NCBI GenBank assembly: GCA_025084515.1
Contig: JAJAGP010000093.1
Location: 353,001 to 417,000, forward strand
Length of the DNA: 64,000 bases
Reading direction: 5' to 3'
From: Ancistrus triradiatus
Taxonomy: Eukaryota; Chordata; Actinopteri; Siluriformes; Loricariidae
Positions 24,601 to 36,189 of this stretch are shown one piece after another (position 1 is the stretch's first letter; each line of letters begins with the position of its first letter). Under the pieces are notes generated by a model. The model ran no database searches, was not told the origin of the DNA, and saw only the letters and a program-made list of their open reading frames with translations. Made by a program: the position numbers and the translations under genes.

Positions 24601-27600
24601 CCTAAAATCAAATGTAATCATTGAATCCTTTAAAAGTAATATTAATGGCAATAAAAATTAGAAGGAAATTAAAAACACCGTTTGTCTACTTTTCTATCAT
24701 GTGCCGCTTAGGGCAGAGATCTTTCGTTTTTTTTTGGCATGGTGCATGATTTAAAACATTTATTTAAAGCAAATTTCAACACAACACAGAAAACGAAAAT
24801 CTCAGAAATGGACTACAGTTTACCAACTACAGTGGAAACACCTCTTTACTTGAACAAGTCAGACATCGAATGATCCGTTTGAATTTTTTTTTGCCCCCAA
24901 ATTTGAACAAAAACTTCAACTTCAAACATCAGCACCCTAAATAAAACACTCAGTCGTGCAATATTCCAACCACCAGTCGGTAATGCACCAATACTCTATG
25001 CCAACTGCCAGAAAATAAAGAAGAAATCACCCAAAAGAAGAAAATGGCTGCGATCATAAGCATACTACGTATTATATTATTTTATTATTATATTATGTAT
25101 ATTATATCAATATATGAGGGCGATTTCAGATACCCCCTCAGTCTTAGCGCCACTGTTCCAGTGATGAGATGGGCCAAAACTGCATTTGCCTCAGTGGCTA
25201 TAAAGTTTCATTTTATTTTCACTTATTTCGTGTCTTTATATTTCAATTATTTCATGGGTTTAATGGTTTTATGCATTGTATTATGTTCCTTCATGCTTAT
25301 TCATGCTTTTAGTCATTAATTACATATGAATATAAAAGTAAAAACAATCATTTGGGGGTTGGGAATGGATCAACCCGATTTACATTACTACTTACAAGGA
25401 TTCTGACTTCGGACAAATCAGAGTTTGAATGGCCTGTGTGCCAGTGTGGAACGAGGCACTCTGTAAATGCAGCAAACGTGTGGCTGTGTGGAAATGGGGC
25501 TCTACACTTCGAGCACTGTTCACATTTGCACCTTCTTTTATAAAGAAATGCGAATGGAAATGAGATCTTGACCTGTATGCGTTAGCATTTTACCGAGTGT
25601 TCAACGGGTCTGTCTCATGACCTAGTGAATGCCCTTGCTGCCTACTTCCTATGTGAGGCGCTCTCTTTGTAATGCTTCCTAACAGAAAATGGAACCCTAA
25701 CACTGTTTAATGAGACAGTCTACAGAGTTACTGAATGTGTCACCGATCGTTTACGCCATCTGAACAAACGCTAGCAAAGTTTTACAGGTCTATATTCTAG
25801 TCTTTGCCATTTAACGAAATCTGGAGGTACAGCATAGCACACGAGGAACATATCAAATGTACACAGAAGCAAATATTAGGACTAACATGAGGGAAATGTA
25901 AGCCCTTCTGTACGAGCTCTTTAGCACATTTAGCTGGTCATAAATTAATTGATTAAAACTAGCAAGAGTCAAAGTACTAATATGTGAAATTTATTAAAGG
26001 TACATTTACATAATTACATATTCAACACCTGAGACACAGACCAACAGGTGAATTGTAATTCATATTTTAATTTTAAATATAATAAAATATATATATTATT
26101 TAAAAAAAAAACATGTATTGCATAATGGTAAACAATTTTAGTTTTGGTGGGGGGTTTTTTCCATAAGAAACAAAATTCTCTTGCTGGAAACGCAATACAA
26201 AAATACATTTAGGCTACTCAATTAATGGTGAAAAAAGTCACACAAAATTTATGAAAAACAGCGAAAGCCGGATTTGGTATTGGGCCACAAATTTTCCTTT
26301 CAGGTCATCCCCATATCAAACTGTTCCTCACATTTACATTTACATTTACAGCATTTAGCAGACGCCCTTATCTAGAGCGACTTACAATTGGTACAGTCTT
26401 ACAATCCAAGCAATTGTGGGTTAAGGGCCTTGCTCAAGGACCCAACAGTGGCAGCTTGGCACAGGTGGGATTTGAACCCTGGACCTCGTGGTCCATAGTC
26501 CAGTACCTTAACCTCTAGGCTACCACAGTCCCACATTACATGCCACTTTCCTATTTTTTCTGTAACACTGATTGGAAGCAAAACAATAAAAGTGTACATT
26601 TTCCCCAAATCCACTTACAACGTGACCCATGTGCTTTAGCCTATGTTGCAAATAGTAAAACAATCTGGCTGAAAAGTCTGACATAGAATTGTTACCATTT
26701 TATTATTACTATTACCTATATTACATTAGTAATATTATTACTATATTATCTAATTATTAGTGTATGTGATCTTAAGATTCTTATTATATGAATTTACTAC
26801 TATGAATTTTGTTTGCACTATTGGGAAAAAATATGCCAAACTTACAATATTAAGCTTGTAATGACAATAACAAGAAATGATTTATCAAAAAATTAGCTCG
26901 AACTAAGAAAATCCACTAGTAGGACCTGGGGTGTGGTGAGGGGCTAGGCTGGAGGGCTGAAACTTCACTTACATGGTCTTCTTATAAACAAAGATCAAAT
27001 TCAATGTAGCATATGTCTGGGTGTGCAAAATCTTCCAAAATAGTTTGTTTTTTTTCTTTTTCTTAATAGATATGTTGATAGTTGGTAATTTGCGACACCT
27101 GATATAGCCCATCACAAGCCTGAAAACAAGCTTTTTAAATAGAAGCAAAAGTGACAGATATCTAAAGGCAGAGATCTACAATATTCAGTCTTATATATCC
27201 CGAGATCAGCGATTGAGAAAATGTGCTCCAGTGCAGTGGTTATAATCAGAAACCACATAGCTGGTTTGCATAGCAAATGCAGCTATTCTGACATATACAC
27301 GACCATAAAGACACAACAAATACCTATTTCACTATCAGCTGTTAAGAGAATAGGTCAACACTTTGAAACAACAAGTGATGTTGCCAGAAAGAAAGAATCT
27401 GGAAGGAGTATAAGAACCTTATTGGGGTTTGATTAGATACAATAAACGTTTAGTCTGCTAAATTCATGCCCACCCAACAACCCTGAATTGGATTAATAAG
27501 GATACATAATAATAAATTAGTAAGTGTGCAAGTAGGTAATTGTTGTTAAATCAATAAGCTGTACTACATGCAGCAACACTCCTGCCAATACTACAATAAT

Positions 27601-30600
27601 GTGTCACACTAATGTCAAAACGTCAACATACTAATGTCAAAATTTCAACAGATATATTGTATATTGTGTACTAATTAGTAGTGTTATAGTCAAAACCACT
27701 AGAGTCGAGACTGAGACCAGACCGAGACCAGATTAAGATTTTTATTTTTTTTTTTTTTACATCATATAAAAATAAAGAGAAGAAGATGGATTCACTTTAC
27801 ATTCGTCACACACACACACAGTTGCAATCAGAAATATTCAACCCCCTCACCTCCAGGCATTACTAAAGACATTATAAAGATGGGGATAAAAGATAATGAC
27901 AATAAATGCCAAAAAGCTCATTAAACAACAAACGGTATTTATTAATACATATGTGAGTAATTTTGACAACAGAAGTTGACGTAACTTTTGAAGTTTCAAA
28001 TGAAAAATGTAATAACACTATGCATGTGCACGATTATTCAACCCCCCGCTTTAATACTTTGTGGAGCATCCTTTAGCTTTTATAACTTCCAACAAATGTT
28101 TTCGGTAAGTACTAACAAGCTTCTTACACCTCTCAATTGGAATCTTGGCCCATTCTTCACGTGCAACAGCCTCTAGTTCAGTGATGTTTGATGACTTCCG
28201 TGCTGCAACTGCCTTCTTTAAATAGCACCAAAGAGTTTCAATCTGGTGACCGAGAAGGCCACTCCAGGACATTCCAGGATCTCTTTCTCAACCAAGCTTT
28301 GGTTGAATGGAGATGTGCTTAGGATCATTTTCTTGCTGGAAGGTCCAGTGATTGCCAAAGTTTAATTTGTCAACAGATGGCATCACGTTCCTCTTTAAAA
28401 TGGCCTGGTATTTCTGAGAATCCATGATGCCAGGTACACAATCAAGATCGCCAGTTCCTGACACAGAAAAACAGCCCCACATCATCAATGACCCACCTCC
28501 ATGCTTGACTGTGGAGATGGTATTCTTCTGGTCATAAGCCTGACCATTCACACGCCAGACATACTGCTGGTCAATATGTCCAAACAGTTCCAGTTTGGTT
28601 TCACCAGTCCATAGAACTGTCTCCCAAAACTTTGTTTCCTTATCTAAATTCCTCCTGGCAAATTCTAGTCGACTTTTGATGTTCCTTGTGATGAAGAGTG
28701 GAGTGTGTCTTGGAGTCCGGCCATAAAGACCTCGTTTATTCAGTGCATGTCTTAACAGTCGCTACTGAATCACTTGTACCAGCCTTCATCAGGTCATCCT
28801 GTAGGTATCTTGCACACACACAGGGATTTTCCTTAGTTGTCCTGACCAAGTTGCTTTTTGGAAATCTTTTTATACCCAACGCCCGTTAGATGCGATTAAA
28901 TAATCTCCTCTCTCAGCTTTTGTGGAAGCTCCTTTGTCTTTCCCATGATTTTTAAAAACAACAATATTATATAGGGGTTGAATAATTGTGATATGGCTAT
29001 CTTAAAATATACTGTTACACACAAATACTACATCATGCTTTTTCTGTTCTGATTTTATGTATCACAACTCATGAAGTCATGCAAAGTAGAATCTTGCTAT
29101 TTGAAAAAACTTAAATTGATAAATCCTTAAAATCTTTGGGGGGTTGAATATTGTTGACTGCAACTGTATATATGTTAATAAATAATATTAATTTCATCAT
29201 ATGTTTTGTAAAATATAACAACAACTATTCTATCAATTTATTATTAAATGTGATACTATAGTAAGAACACTTCATTCTGCCCTTAAACAATAACTATCCT
29301 AAACTATACTAAGTAAAGAGAGAAGGCAAAAATGAACACTTACACTCTTAACGTTGGACTATTCAAAATAAAACGGGTTCATTGGTTGGATACTAAACAA
29401 GAAGAGCAGCCACTTGTTTCTCGCTGTGAGCCAATCTGACTGCAGATTTTATTTCAGCATGTAGAGAAATGACTGATTTATTCGGTTTGAATGGATTGCT
29501 GATATTCAACAACCATAGAAAAAAGTTCAGTTTATAATTAATGTTACCTCAGACCAGATGCATTGGACTCGGCTGGTCTCAATAACTTCCAAATCCACCT
29601 TACTCCGAGACGGGACCAAATTTGAGACCGCTTGTTTATGGTCTCGAGACTGATTTCAAGACCGAAACCAAACTAGAGAACTACAACACTACTAATCAGG
29701 TTTATTATCTAGCATAACAGTATGAAGTTCAAACACTTACCCATCACTGTAAGATTGTACTTTAAAGTCTTCAGAAGACCACTGACTTCCAACTCGCCCT
29801 CATACACACCATTGTCTTCTTTCATCATGTTGTCAATTGTCAACTCTCCATTCTTACTGTTGAGCTTTGCTCGGTTCTCGTGTGAATACCAGAAAATATT
29901 ATTCTGAGGGTCCCAATCAACCAGTTTGACAACATTTCCAGGATTCTTTTCGAATTTCCATGTAATTGATGTTATTGGATCTTTAATGTTTGGCATGAAA
30001 GTGTGTGATTTCCCAGTCTCAACATTCACAGTCTCTTGACAGTATAAAGGACCTAAACAAAACAAAAAAGCGAGAAAAAATGCAAATCTATGGCAGCACA
30101 TTAAATGTATTAAAAGAATAAAGAATATATAGAGTGTGTATTGTAATAACATGAGAGAATATCTCTCTCTCTCTCTCTCATGTATATATATATACATATA
30201 TATACACACCCACCACACACACACCAACACACACACACACACACCACACACACACACACCACACACACACACCGATCACACACAACCGCACACACACACA
30301 CAAAGTGCCTTGCAAAATTATTTCGGCGTCCTTGAACTTTTCAACCTTTTTTTTGGCCACATTTCAGGCTTTAAACATAAAGATATGAAATTGTAATTTC
30401 TTTTTGTGAAGAGAAATCAACAACAAGTGGGACACAATCCGTGAAGTGGAAACGAAATTTATTGGATATTTTAAAACTTTTTTTTTTTTTAGAAAATAAA
30501 AAATTGAAAAGGGTGGGGGCGGGTGGCAAAAAATTAGTTCGGCCCCTTTGCAGGTTAGTGTTATACTTTTGTAGCGCCACCTTTTTTCTTCGTTTTACAG

Positions 30601-32171
30601 CTGCCAAGTCCGCTTGGGGGTATTTGTCCATCTTAATCCAGTTTTTTGAGAGACTGAAAATCGAGAGACCTGAAATTTTTGACCGCATTTCTTTCCCGCC
30701 CCTTTCTCCCTTGCAAACAGTTTTCGAGCTCAGTTTTTTAGGTTGGGTTGGAGAGGCGTTTCGTGGAAGAGCAGTTTTCAGCTTCTTTCCACAAGATTTC
30801 TCGGGATTGGAATTCAGTCTGGGACTTTGACTTGGCCATTCTAAACACCTGGGTACGTGGCATATTTGTGAAACCACTCCATTGTAGATTTTGCTTTTTT
30901 ATGTTTTGGATCATGTGGCCTCCTTGGTTTGGAAGAGTACATCTCTGTCCCCAAAAGTCTCAGGTCTTTTTGCAGACTCCCAACAGGTTTTTTTTCTTCC
31001 AGAATGATCCAGTATTTGGCTCCCATCCATCTTTCCCCATCAAAAAATTTTAAAATTAAAAAAACCATCTTCCCTGTCCCTGGCGGAAGAAAGCAGGACC
31101 CAAAACCACGATTTTGCTGCCCACCACCATGTTTTTGACAGTGGGGATGGTGTGTGTTCAGGGTGTGATGAGGCTGTGTTTGCTTTTACGCCAAACATAA
31201 CCTTTTGCATCGTGGGCCAAAACGGGTTTGTTTCTGACCAGAAGCACCTTCTACCAACACATGTTTGGGTGGTGTCTCCCAGGTGGCCTTTGGGGCAAAC
31301 CTTTTATGGATAATCTTTGAGAAAATGGCTTTTCTTTCTTGTTTCACTTCTTCGTCACTGTCTCCATTAAATAAAGGCCAGATATGTGCAGTGGTACGAC
31401 TGATTGTTGTCCTATTGGACAGGGAGTCCTACCAACCATCAGCTGTAGATCCCTCTGCAATTCATCCAGAGTGTTCATGGGGCCTCCTCTTGGCTGCCAT
31501 CTCTATCTGATCAGGTCTTCTCCTTTGTTTTTGAGCTGAAAGTTTAGAGGGACGGCCGGGTCGGGGTCTTGGTAAGATTTGCAGTGGTGGGTTCTGATAC
31601 TTCCTTACATTTCAATATGATTGCTTTTTTGCACAGTGCGCCTTGAGATGTTTTTTTAAAAGCTTGGAAAATCTTTTTGTATCCAAATCCGGCTTTAGCT
31701 TTTTTAAACTTCTCCACAACAGTATCTCTCGGACCTTGCCTGGTGTGTTCCTTGTTCCTTGTCTTCATGCTGCTCCTCTGCGCTTTTTTAAAATTTTAAA
31801 CAGACTCTGAGACACCACAGAGCATGTGCACTTATACAGAGACTTAATTACACCACAGGTGGAATTCTTGTTTATCATCAATCAGTCATTTTATGTACAA
31901 CATTGGATCATTCAGAGATCCTCACTGAACTTCTGGAGTGAGTTTTGCTGCACTGAAAGTTAAAGGGGCCGAATAATTTTTTTCCACGCCCCACTTTTTC
32001 AGTTTTTTTATTTCTAAAAAAAAAAAAAAGTTATTAATATCCAATAATTTCGTTTCCACTCACTATTCTGTCCCACTTGTTGTTGTTCGTACAAAAAAAC
32101 AGATTTATATCGTTTGTTTGACAGCCTGAATTGTTGGCAAAATGTTGAAAGTTTCACCCTTTTCAAGGCAC

Positions 32172-32203
<32 letters not shown>

Positions 32204-33296
32204 GTATAGATATTTATATATATATATATGATTATATCTCTCTCCTCTCTTCTATCTATCTATCTCTCTCCTCTCTCCCCCCCCTCTCCCTCCCCCCCCC
32301 CCCCCCCACACCCCCCCCACCCCCACCCACCCCCCTCTCTCTCTCTCTCCTCTATCCTCCTCTCTATCTCTCATCATCTATCTCTCTCTCTCTCTCTCAT
32401 CTCTTTTTGTGTGTATTATGCATTGTATATGTGTGTGTAAAGATCTACACATATATATATATATATATATACACGAGAGAAAGAGAGAGAGAGACATACA
32501 TATGATACAGGTGTATGATGCGTATGATACATATCATACACCTACACATTGTTGCAGACCAAGTACACCCCTTTATGGCAATGTTAAACCCTAATGGCAG
32601 TGGCCTCTTTCAGCAGGATGATGTATAGTAACATGCTGCAAACACTGCTGAGGAATGCTTTGAGGATCATTTGGTATCCTGTCTTTGGGATGCCTTGGAC
32701 AAGCAGATCTAATCCACGGATTCCCCACCACGTAACTGAATGGATCTGCTTCTTTATAACAGACACCACAGGACACCTTCAGGGATCTTGTAGAATCCGT
32801 GTCTAAACAGAACCACAGTGGCCTACACCGTAATAGACAAGTGGTGTTAATGGTATAGCGGATAGGCGTGTATCGCTACATACTGCTTTTCAAATGCAAG
32901 GCATGAATAATTTGAGCTAGGTACTTTCCCACTTATTATGTATCATTGGAAAGTCCGTCACACGTTACGAAAAAGACCGGAGGCTCAATTTACGATTAAA
33001 AGTCTCATATCGGAATATTAAAAGCTGATGAATGTCACAACTGACGCAGATTATAGAACATGGCCTGTTTTAATTCACGATACTACGGTATCTAATTCTT
33101 GCATAGGCCGACATTTTACTGTCCACACCCAAATACAAATGGTGTAGTTTAATCGAGCTTTCACTCACTCTAACTAGTACTAACCTACACTCACATCACT
33201 ACTAACAATAAACTAAGTAACACATCGAAAATGTAACTTACCCACACTTAAATACACACAAAACAAGACGAGCCATTGCCGACCGTCTCGCGCCAT
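18366..33296 (-). CDS. Gene B: complete CD2/CD58-like IgSF receptor (V-C2-TM-short tail), 7 exons
   Basis: Exons in coding order: 33296-33242, 30052-29741, 22058-21822, 21662-21555, 18805-18770, 18638-18606, 18484-18366. All introns are GT-AG and interrupt codons in phase 1; the lengths sum to 900 nt, 299 residues plus TAA. Residues 1-18 are a hydrophobic leader, 19-122 an Ig V-like domain, 123-201 a C2 domain, about 212-235 a membrane helix and 236-299 the cytoplasmic tail. The V domain lacks the usual disulfide (DNGVYEGEL where YxC is expected) while C2 has four cysteines (VTCE, LLCS, YFCT, TQCY). That pairing is the hallmark of the CD2/CD48/CD58/SLAM family, cell-surface adhesion receptors and ligands of leukocytes. 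The tail has no tyrosine, so no ITAM, ITIM or ITSM; this suggests a ligand-type molecule like CD58, not a SLAM-type signalling receptor. Exact orthology is not resolved. A CD48-like or SLAMF-like name is equally possible. Confidence 0.85.
18606..18638 (-). CDS. Gene B exon 6: cytoplasmic micro-exon (11 codons)
   Basis: Reads GTEPELKSMIK in phase 1-1 between acceptor CACAAG and donor GTAATT. Being a multiple of three, it could be skipped without changing frame. Confidence 0.5.
18770..18805 (-). CDS. Gene B exon 5: cytoplasmic micro-exon (12 codons)
   Basis: Reads GKLPINGAKATP in the phase continued from exon 4, with acceptor CTAAG and an excellent donor GTGAGT. Too short to prove alone; supported by phase and by the exons on both sides. 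Confidence 0.6.
18806..20911. other. Gene B intron 4, left part; no gene seen
   Basis: AT-rich single-copy-looking sequence. Short ORFs at 19332-19532 and 20252-20494 have no recognisable domain. Confidence 0.45.
20912..21204. mobile_element. hAT-like MITE in gene B intron 4
   Basis: Ends GGCTGCATCCCATTTCAGGG and inverted CCCTGAAATGGGACGCAGC, about 290 bp, with repeated GGATGC motifs inside. No coding capacity. Confidence 0.75.
21555..21662 (-). CDS. Gene B exon 4: transmembrane segment
   Basis: 36 codons: a Gly/Ser/Pro-rich stalk (GFTGVSGPSG), a helix rich in Ile, Val, Leu and Phe, then FWAFKS. The acceptor CAG is preceded directly by a run of 31 T on the coding strand; the donor is GTATGG. 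It lies only 159 bp after the C2 exon. Confidence 0.8.
21666..21696. repeat. Homopolymer A31 (T31 on the gene strand) at a splice acceptor
   Basis: It is the pyrimidine tract of the acceptor of the gene B transmembrane exon, one base from the CAG. Confidence 0.85.
21822..22058 (-). CDS. Gene B exon 3: C2-type Ig domain with two disulfides
   Basis: 79 codons in phase 1-1, acceptor TTACAG and donor GTAATT. It begins DGVPTPQVTC after joining the split codon and ends TQCYK. Four cysteines fit the two-disulfide C2 domain of the CD2 family. Two closely similar intact exons exist at 8356-8592 and 4022-4258. Confidence 0.85.
22059..22545. repeat. Intron flank of the gene B C2 exon, homologous to the gene A flanks
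   Basis: Same blocks as 4259-4620 and 8593-8945 (AAGCATTCTCTTATCC, AACAGTATAA, ACTGACCAAAAGAA). Confidence 0.7.
22546..23260. repeat. Tc1-end fragments in gene B intron 2
   Basis: 22580-22745 resembles the end of the Tc1 at 44324-45665 (CACTCAATAGCCCATAA, ACATAAGTATTCAGAC). 22990-23220 resembles the end of the Tc1 at 56121-57955 (TTTCTGCATAAATATGACCT). Confidence 0.6.
23261..24180. repeat. Duplicate counterpart of 6720-7935
   Basis: Blocks shared in the same order; includes a GAAT tetranucleotide run at 23527-23550. Confidence 0.55.
24181..26329. other. Gene B intron 2, no gene seen
   Basis: AT-rich; ORFs at 25044-25319 and 25352-25543 show no domain or splice context. Confidence 0.45.
26330..26533 (-). 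repeat. tRNA-derived SINE
   Basis: On the minus strand it starts with a tRNA-like head with box A (TAGCCTAGAGG) and box B (GGTTCAAATCC) and ends in GCATTTAGCAGACGCC plus ATTTAC repeats. One of six copies in the window. Confidence 0.85.
26534..27679. other. Gene B intron 2, no gene seen
   Basis: 27170-27430 resembles the N-terminal, TA-rich part of Tc1 elements (plus-strand HTAGLHSKCSY-like frame), too degraded to define. Otherwise nothing. Confidence 0.35.
27680..29695. mobile_element. Inverted-repeat element interrupted by a Tc1
   Basis: Left end GTAGTGTTATAGTCAAAACC with GAGACTGAGACC; right end, inverted, GGTCTCGAGACTGATTTCAA to ACTACAACACTACTAAT. The Tc1 at 27819-29166 splits it. Confidence 0.6.
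27819..29166 (-). mobile_element. Full-length but inactive Tc1 element
   Basis: Ends CAGTTGCAATCAGAAATATT and, inverted, CAGTTGCAGTCAACAATATT, about 1.35 kb. Minus-strand transposase pieces: KHGGGSLMMWGCFSVSGTGDL and FQQENDPKH (28288-28551), then ETLWCYLKKAVAAR and AREEWAKIP (28051-28272). The N-terminal half is eroded, a frameshift separates the pieces and the FQQDNDPKH-type motif is altered. Confidence 0.88.
29741..30052 (-). CDS. Gene B exon 2: V-like Ig domain
   Basis: 104 codons, bounded by a TTTAG acceptor and a GTAAGT donor. Ig strands are recognisable: ITWKFEKNPG around strands B-C, NIFWYSHENR around C', and DNGVYEGELEV at the E-F turn. The positions of the two canonical cysteines hold other residues, as in CD2 and CD58 domain 1. 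A sequon NLT lies at the last strand. Confidence 0.85.
30130..30302. repeat. Simple-sequence tract (TC)n-(TA)n-(CA)n
   Basis: CTCTCT, TATATA and CACACA runs in gene B intron 1, immediately left of a Tc1. Confidence 0.9.
30303..32172 (-). mobile_element. Tc1 element with unusually many small insertions
   Basis: Left end AGTGCCTTGCAAAATTATTT; right end, inverted, AGTGCCTTGAAAAGGGTGAA. The minus strand encodes Tc1 transposase fragments (SLSQSPRLNS-like and TKSCQRCPSQ-like regions broken every few codons). Total about 1.87 kb, longer than usual Tc1 (1.2-1.6 kb) because homopolymer runs appear stretched. Confidence 0.75.
32173..32500. repeat. Simple-sequence tract (TG)n, (TC)n, C-rich, (TA)n, (GA)n
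   Basis: Purely low-complexity; the long ORFs across it are artefacts. Confidence 0.9.
33242..33296 (-). CDS. Gene B exon 1: signal peptide
   Basis: Codes for MARDGRQWLVLFCVYLSV, a short basic start followed by a hydrophobic core, then one base of a split glycine codon before GTAAGT. It parallels gene A exon 1, which also begins MAR and ends in the same phase. The ATG is the first one after a block of upstream sequence shared by both genes. Confidence 0.8.
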
Positions 33297-33357
33297 TGTC
33301 GCCACTTTTCAGTTGCTTTCGGTTTATCAGGAAGGGCGGTACTGCACTTCTGCTTTT
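33297..33357 (-). promoter_or_regulatory. Upstream block of gene B, shared with gene A
   Basis: Counterpart of 14148-14210. The shared part ends after roughly 60 bp; further upstream the two genes are unrelated. Confidence 0.45.
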
Positions 33358-35068
33358 ACAATGCCACACCACGTTACGGCAGCTCTATAGAATAATTACA
33401 GCGGTCACTTGAACATAAATCAAATCAACACAAATCAGATCTATCATAATACCAACAGATAATTCAAAAATGTATTTTAATACGATTAACGCCTTTTCCA
33501 AAATAAAAGCCTCGCACTCTCCAGTCACCTGCGCACATTTTGAAGATTGTGTGATTTATAAAGAGGGAATGGCGTTCAGGTGTGCGTACGCAAGGTTTTA
33601 TTAATCTGGTGTTTTTTGTGCGCACGCCATTTCATAGTTTTGTGCGTATGCACATTTTCATTCCAGAATCCGGTGTTTTATAAATGAGGGTCAGCAGCAC
33701 TTGGCACTGTGCGAGTCACGTGACGAGAGTGATAAGCGCTGGGAAGTGTAGTGAGGAAAAGCCGTGATCGGGGTTGTGCTATGTTATTGTATGTTAAACC
33801 TCTCGATTTAGATAAATTCGAACTTACGGTGGATTTGTCAGAACGTATCCACCACAAACTCTAGCGGAATTGAGCCCATGTAGATGGTGGGATATTGGTA
33901 TAAAGTGGACTGATCACAACAAACTAGTGGAAGCCTCACAGCACTGTACTGGTGCTATTTAATTGCTATTTATTACTGCAAACCCTTGTATTAAAAATAT
34001 TCAGTCAACAAATAACATTATTTTATTAGGTATATAATTGGTTTAATGTATTATTTAAGTGTGCTGGAATAAGGTAATATCATTAAAATGTTAGGCCCAC
34101 ATTACAAAGACATGAGTTAATTGGTGGGTCTGAAATGTCACTGTGTGTATGTGTGTATGTGTGTGCCCCCTGAGATGGGCTACTGCTTTGTCTAGGGTTG
34201 GTTACCACCTTGTGCATTGTACGTCTCAAAGATATGCATAACCATTAATTGATTACGCTAAATTGGCCCAAGTGTGTTTGGCTAGTTTTGATGTAACCTT
34301 GAGTATCAATCTAACCTTGTGTTTGCCATTAAATAGGGATTGATACTGAAATAGTTAAATAAACAAACCAAACCTTGTGCCTTGTCTCACCAGCCCCAGG
34401 AAAAAATGTACTGTGAAATTCGACAGTAGAACCATGAAGTGGCCAAATTACCACCAAAATTCATAGTACAGCTGTGAAATAATTCATGGTCCGTTCGTAG
34501 CCATTGCACATAAATTACACAGTCAAAAGTTTGTAGACACCCTTTCTCAATAGTGGTCATTTCAGCCACACTCACGGCTAACAGGTTTATAATATGAAGC
34601 ATACCCGCATTAAATCTCCATAGAAAAATAATGGGTTGTACTGAACATACCAGTGACTCTCAATTTTACATGTTCATAGGTTTCCACCTCCCCAGTTAAT
34701 CAGTTAATCATCCTCATGAAACAAAGGCCATAAAGGAATGGTTTGCCAAAGTTGATGGAGAAGTTGGCTATCTTGCACAAATCTCAGGCCATAACTATAT
34801 CCATCACCTTTGACATGAAGTGGAATGCCATTTGTGAGCCAGGGATTATTGTTCAACATTAGTGCCCAACCATACAGTCATATTCCAAACTCTAGTTGAA
34901 AGCTTTATCAAACATAGTGAATACTGTTGTAACCTCAACATAATAATATCAACTTTAAATGTAACTTGTGTATGTTCATTAACCTTTAGCTATATCGTGT
35001 ATGGTGTTTATTGGGCATATCTGAGAGCATTATATACATTTTCTTTTTTCTTTATTTAAGCATGAATG
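33358..35068. other. Intergenic, no gene seen
   Basis: Upstream of gene B. Unique-looking AT-rich DNA; 34140-34210 resembles the tail of the SINE-like repeat at 35069. Confidence 0.45.
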
Positions 35069-35396
35069 ATGGTGCAGCGGTTAGCACTGTCACCTCACAG
35101 GTCTGAGATCCGACCCTGGGCTCCAACTGTGTGGAGTTTGAATGTTCTCCCCATGTTCATGTGGGTTTTCTCCGGGTACTCCAGTTTCCTCCCACATTCA
35201 AAAACGTTTGTTAGGTTAATTGGTGTCCAAAAGCGCCCCTTAGAGTGTGAATGTGTGTGCATGAGTGTGTGAGTTTATGTGCCCTATGATGGGTTGGAGC
35301 CTTGTCTAGTTCCTGCCTTGTGCCCTGTGTTGCCGGCTAGGCACCAGCTCTCCTGCAAACCTGACTAGGATAAGCGGAAAAGACAATGAATGAATG
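35069..35396 (+). repeat. SINE-like interspersed repeat, type 2
   Basis: GCAGCGGTTAGCACTGTCAC, then GTGGAGTTTGAATGTTCTCC, TTTCCTCCCACATTC and a tail of GAATGAATGA. Other copies, inverted, at 39383-39678, 41875-42290 and (fragment) 48757-48887. Confidence 0.75.
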
Positions 35397-36189
35397 ATTA
35401 CATAAAGATCAGGTTCTGCCTTCACTCCAGGTTTTGTTGGTTAGGGAAACATGTAAGATACTTGTATTTCAAATGATTGCATTGTATGATTAATGTTCAT
35501 TGCCAAATGATTTTATTCAAGTAAAGCAATCCAGAATGAATCCTGATAGGTTTGGCACATTTTTAGTAAATACAAACTTCTTTCCTTACACGGAGGAGCC
35601 TTACTTGTCCATAGGCATTATGGTCATATTGCTTCCAGTATAGTGATAAAAAATTCCTCTGTTTAATTATGAAATGCAGAAGAAAGTTTTGGACTTCAGG
35701 GAGCCTGAGAAAAGTTGAAAAGTCTTCATAGATGAAAGTTTACAACAAATTTGTTATAAGACAAATGCATGTTGTGATACCTTTTAGAACAACTGAATAC
35801 TCTACTAGATGGTTTTGCTTTCCTCTAATTTATCTATGTCTTATTGCTAAGTTTATCCTTTTGCTCAAACATATGTTTATTGTGTTGCTATGAGAGACAA
35901 TATTTTTCCCAGCTGTATTATTCCTCTTTTTCTGTCATAAATGTTCTGGCTGTTGCACTGCTTCTGACATCATGTTTGACTACTGTTTGCTGACCTTCTA
36001 ACCAATAAGCAAACACTTCCTGTATCCGAATATTTCCATATTTCCATGGGATTGTTTCTATATTTTGGTGGGAGGAAGTGTGTTTAGTTCTTTACAGCTG
36101 TGGAAAGCAATTGCTACACATAGCATTCAAACAAGCACAGTGTGGGTAAACTGATCATTTATCAGAAAAATAACCACAGACTTCATTTC
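35397..36189. other. Intergenic, no gene seen
   Basis: AT-rich, no repeats or ORFs of note. Confidence 0.45.

Noticed and set aside
25044..25319. 91-codon ORF with hydrophobic segments
   Set aside because: AT-rich, no splice or family evidence; hydrophobicity follows from T-rich codons.
30110..30396. Cysteine/valine-rich ORFs on both strands over the CA/TG tract
   Set aside because: Products of dinucleotide repeats; the true gene B V exon ends at 30052.
30371..31138. ORFs of 100-170 codons on both strands
   Set aside because: They lie in the frame-broken Tc1 at 30303-32172 and do not form a protein.
32173..32505. Long ORFs (110 and 70 codons) across TG/TC/C-rich tracts
   Set aside because: Pure low-complexity translation in several frames; no splice signals or domain.
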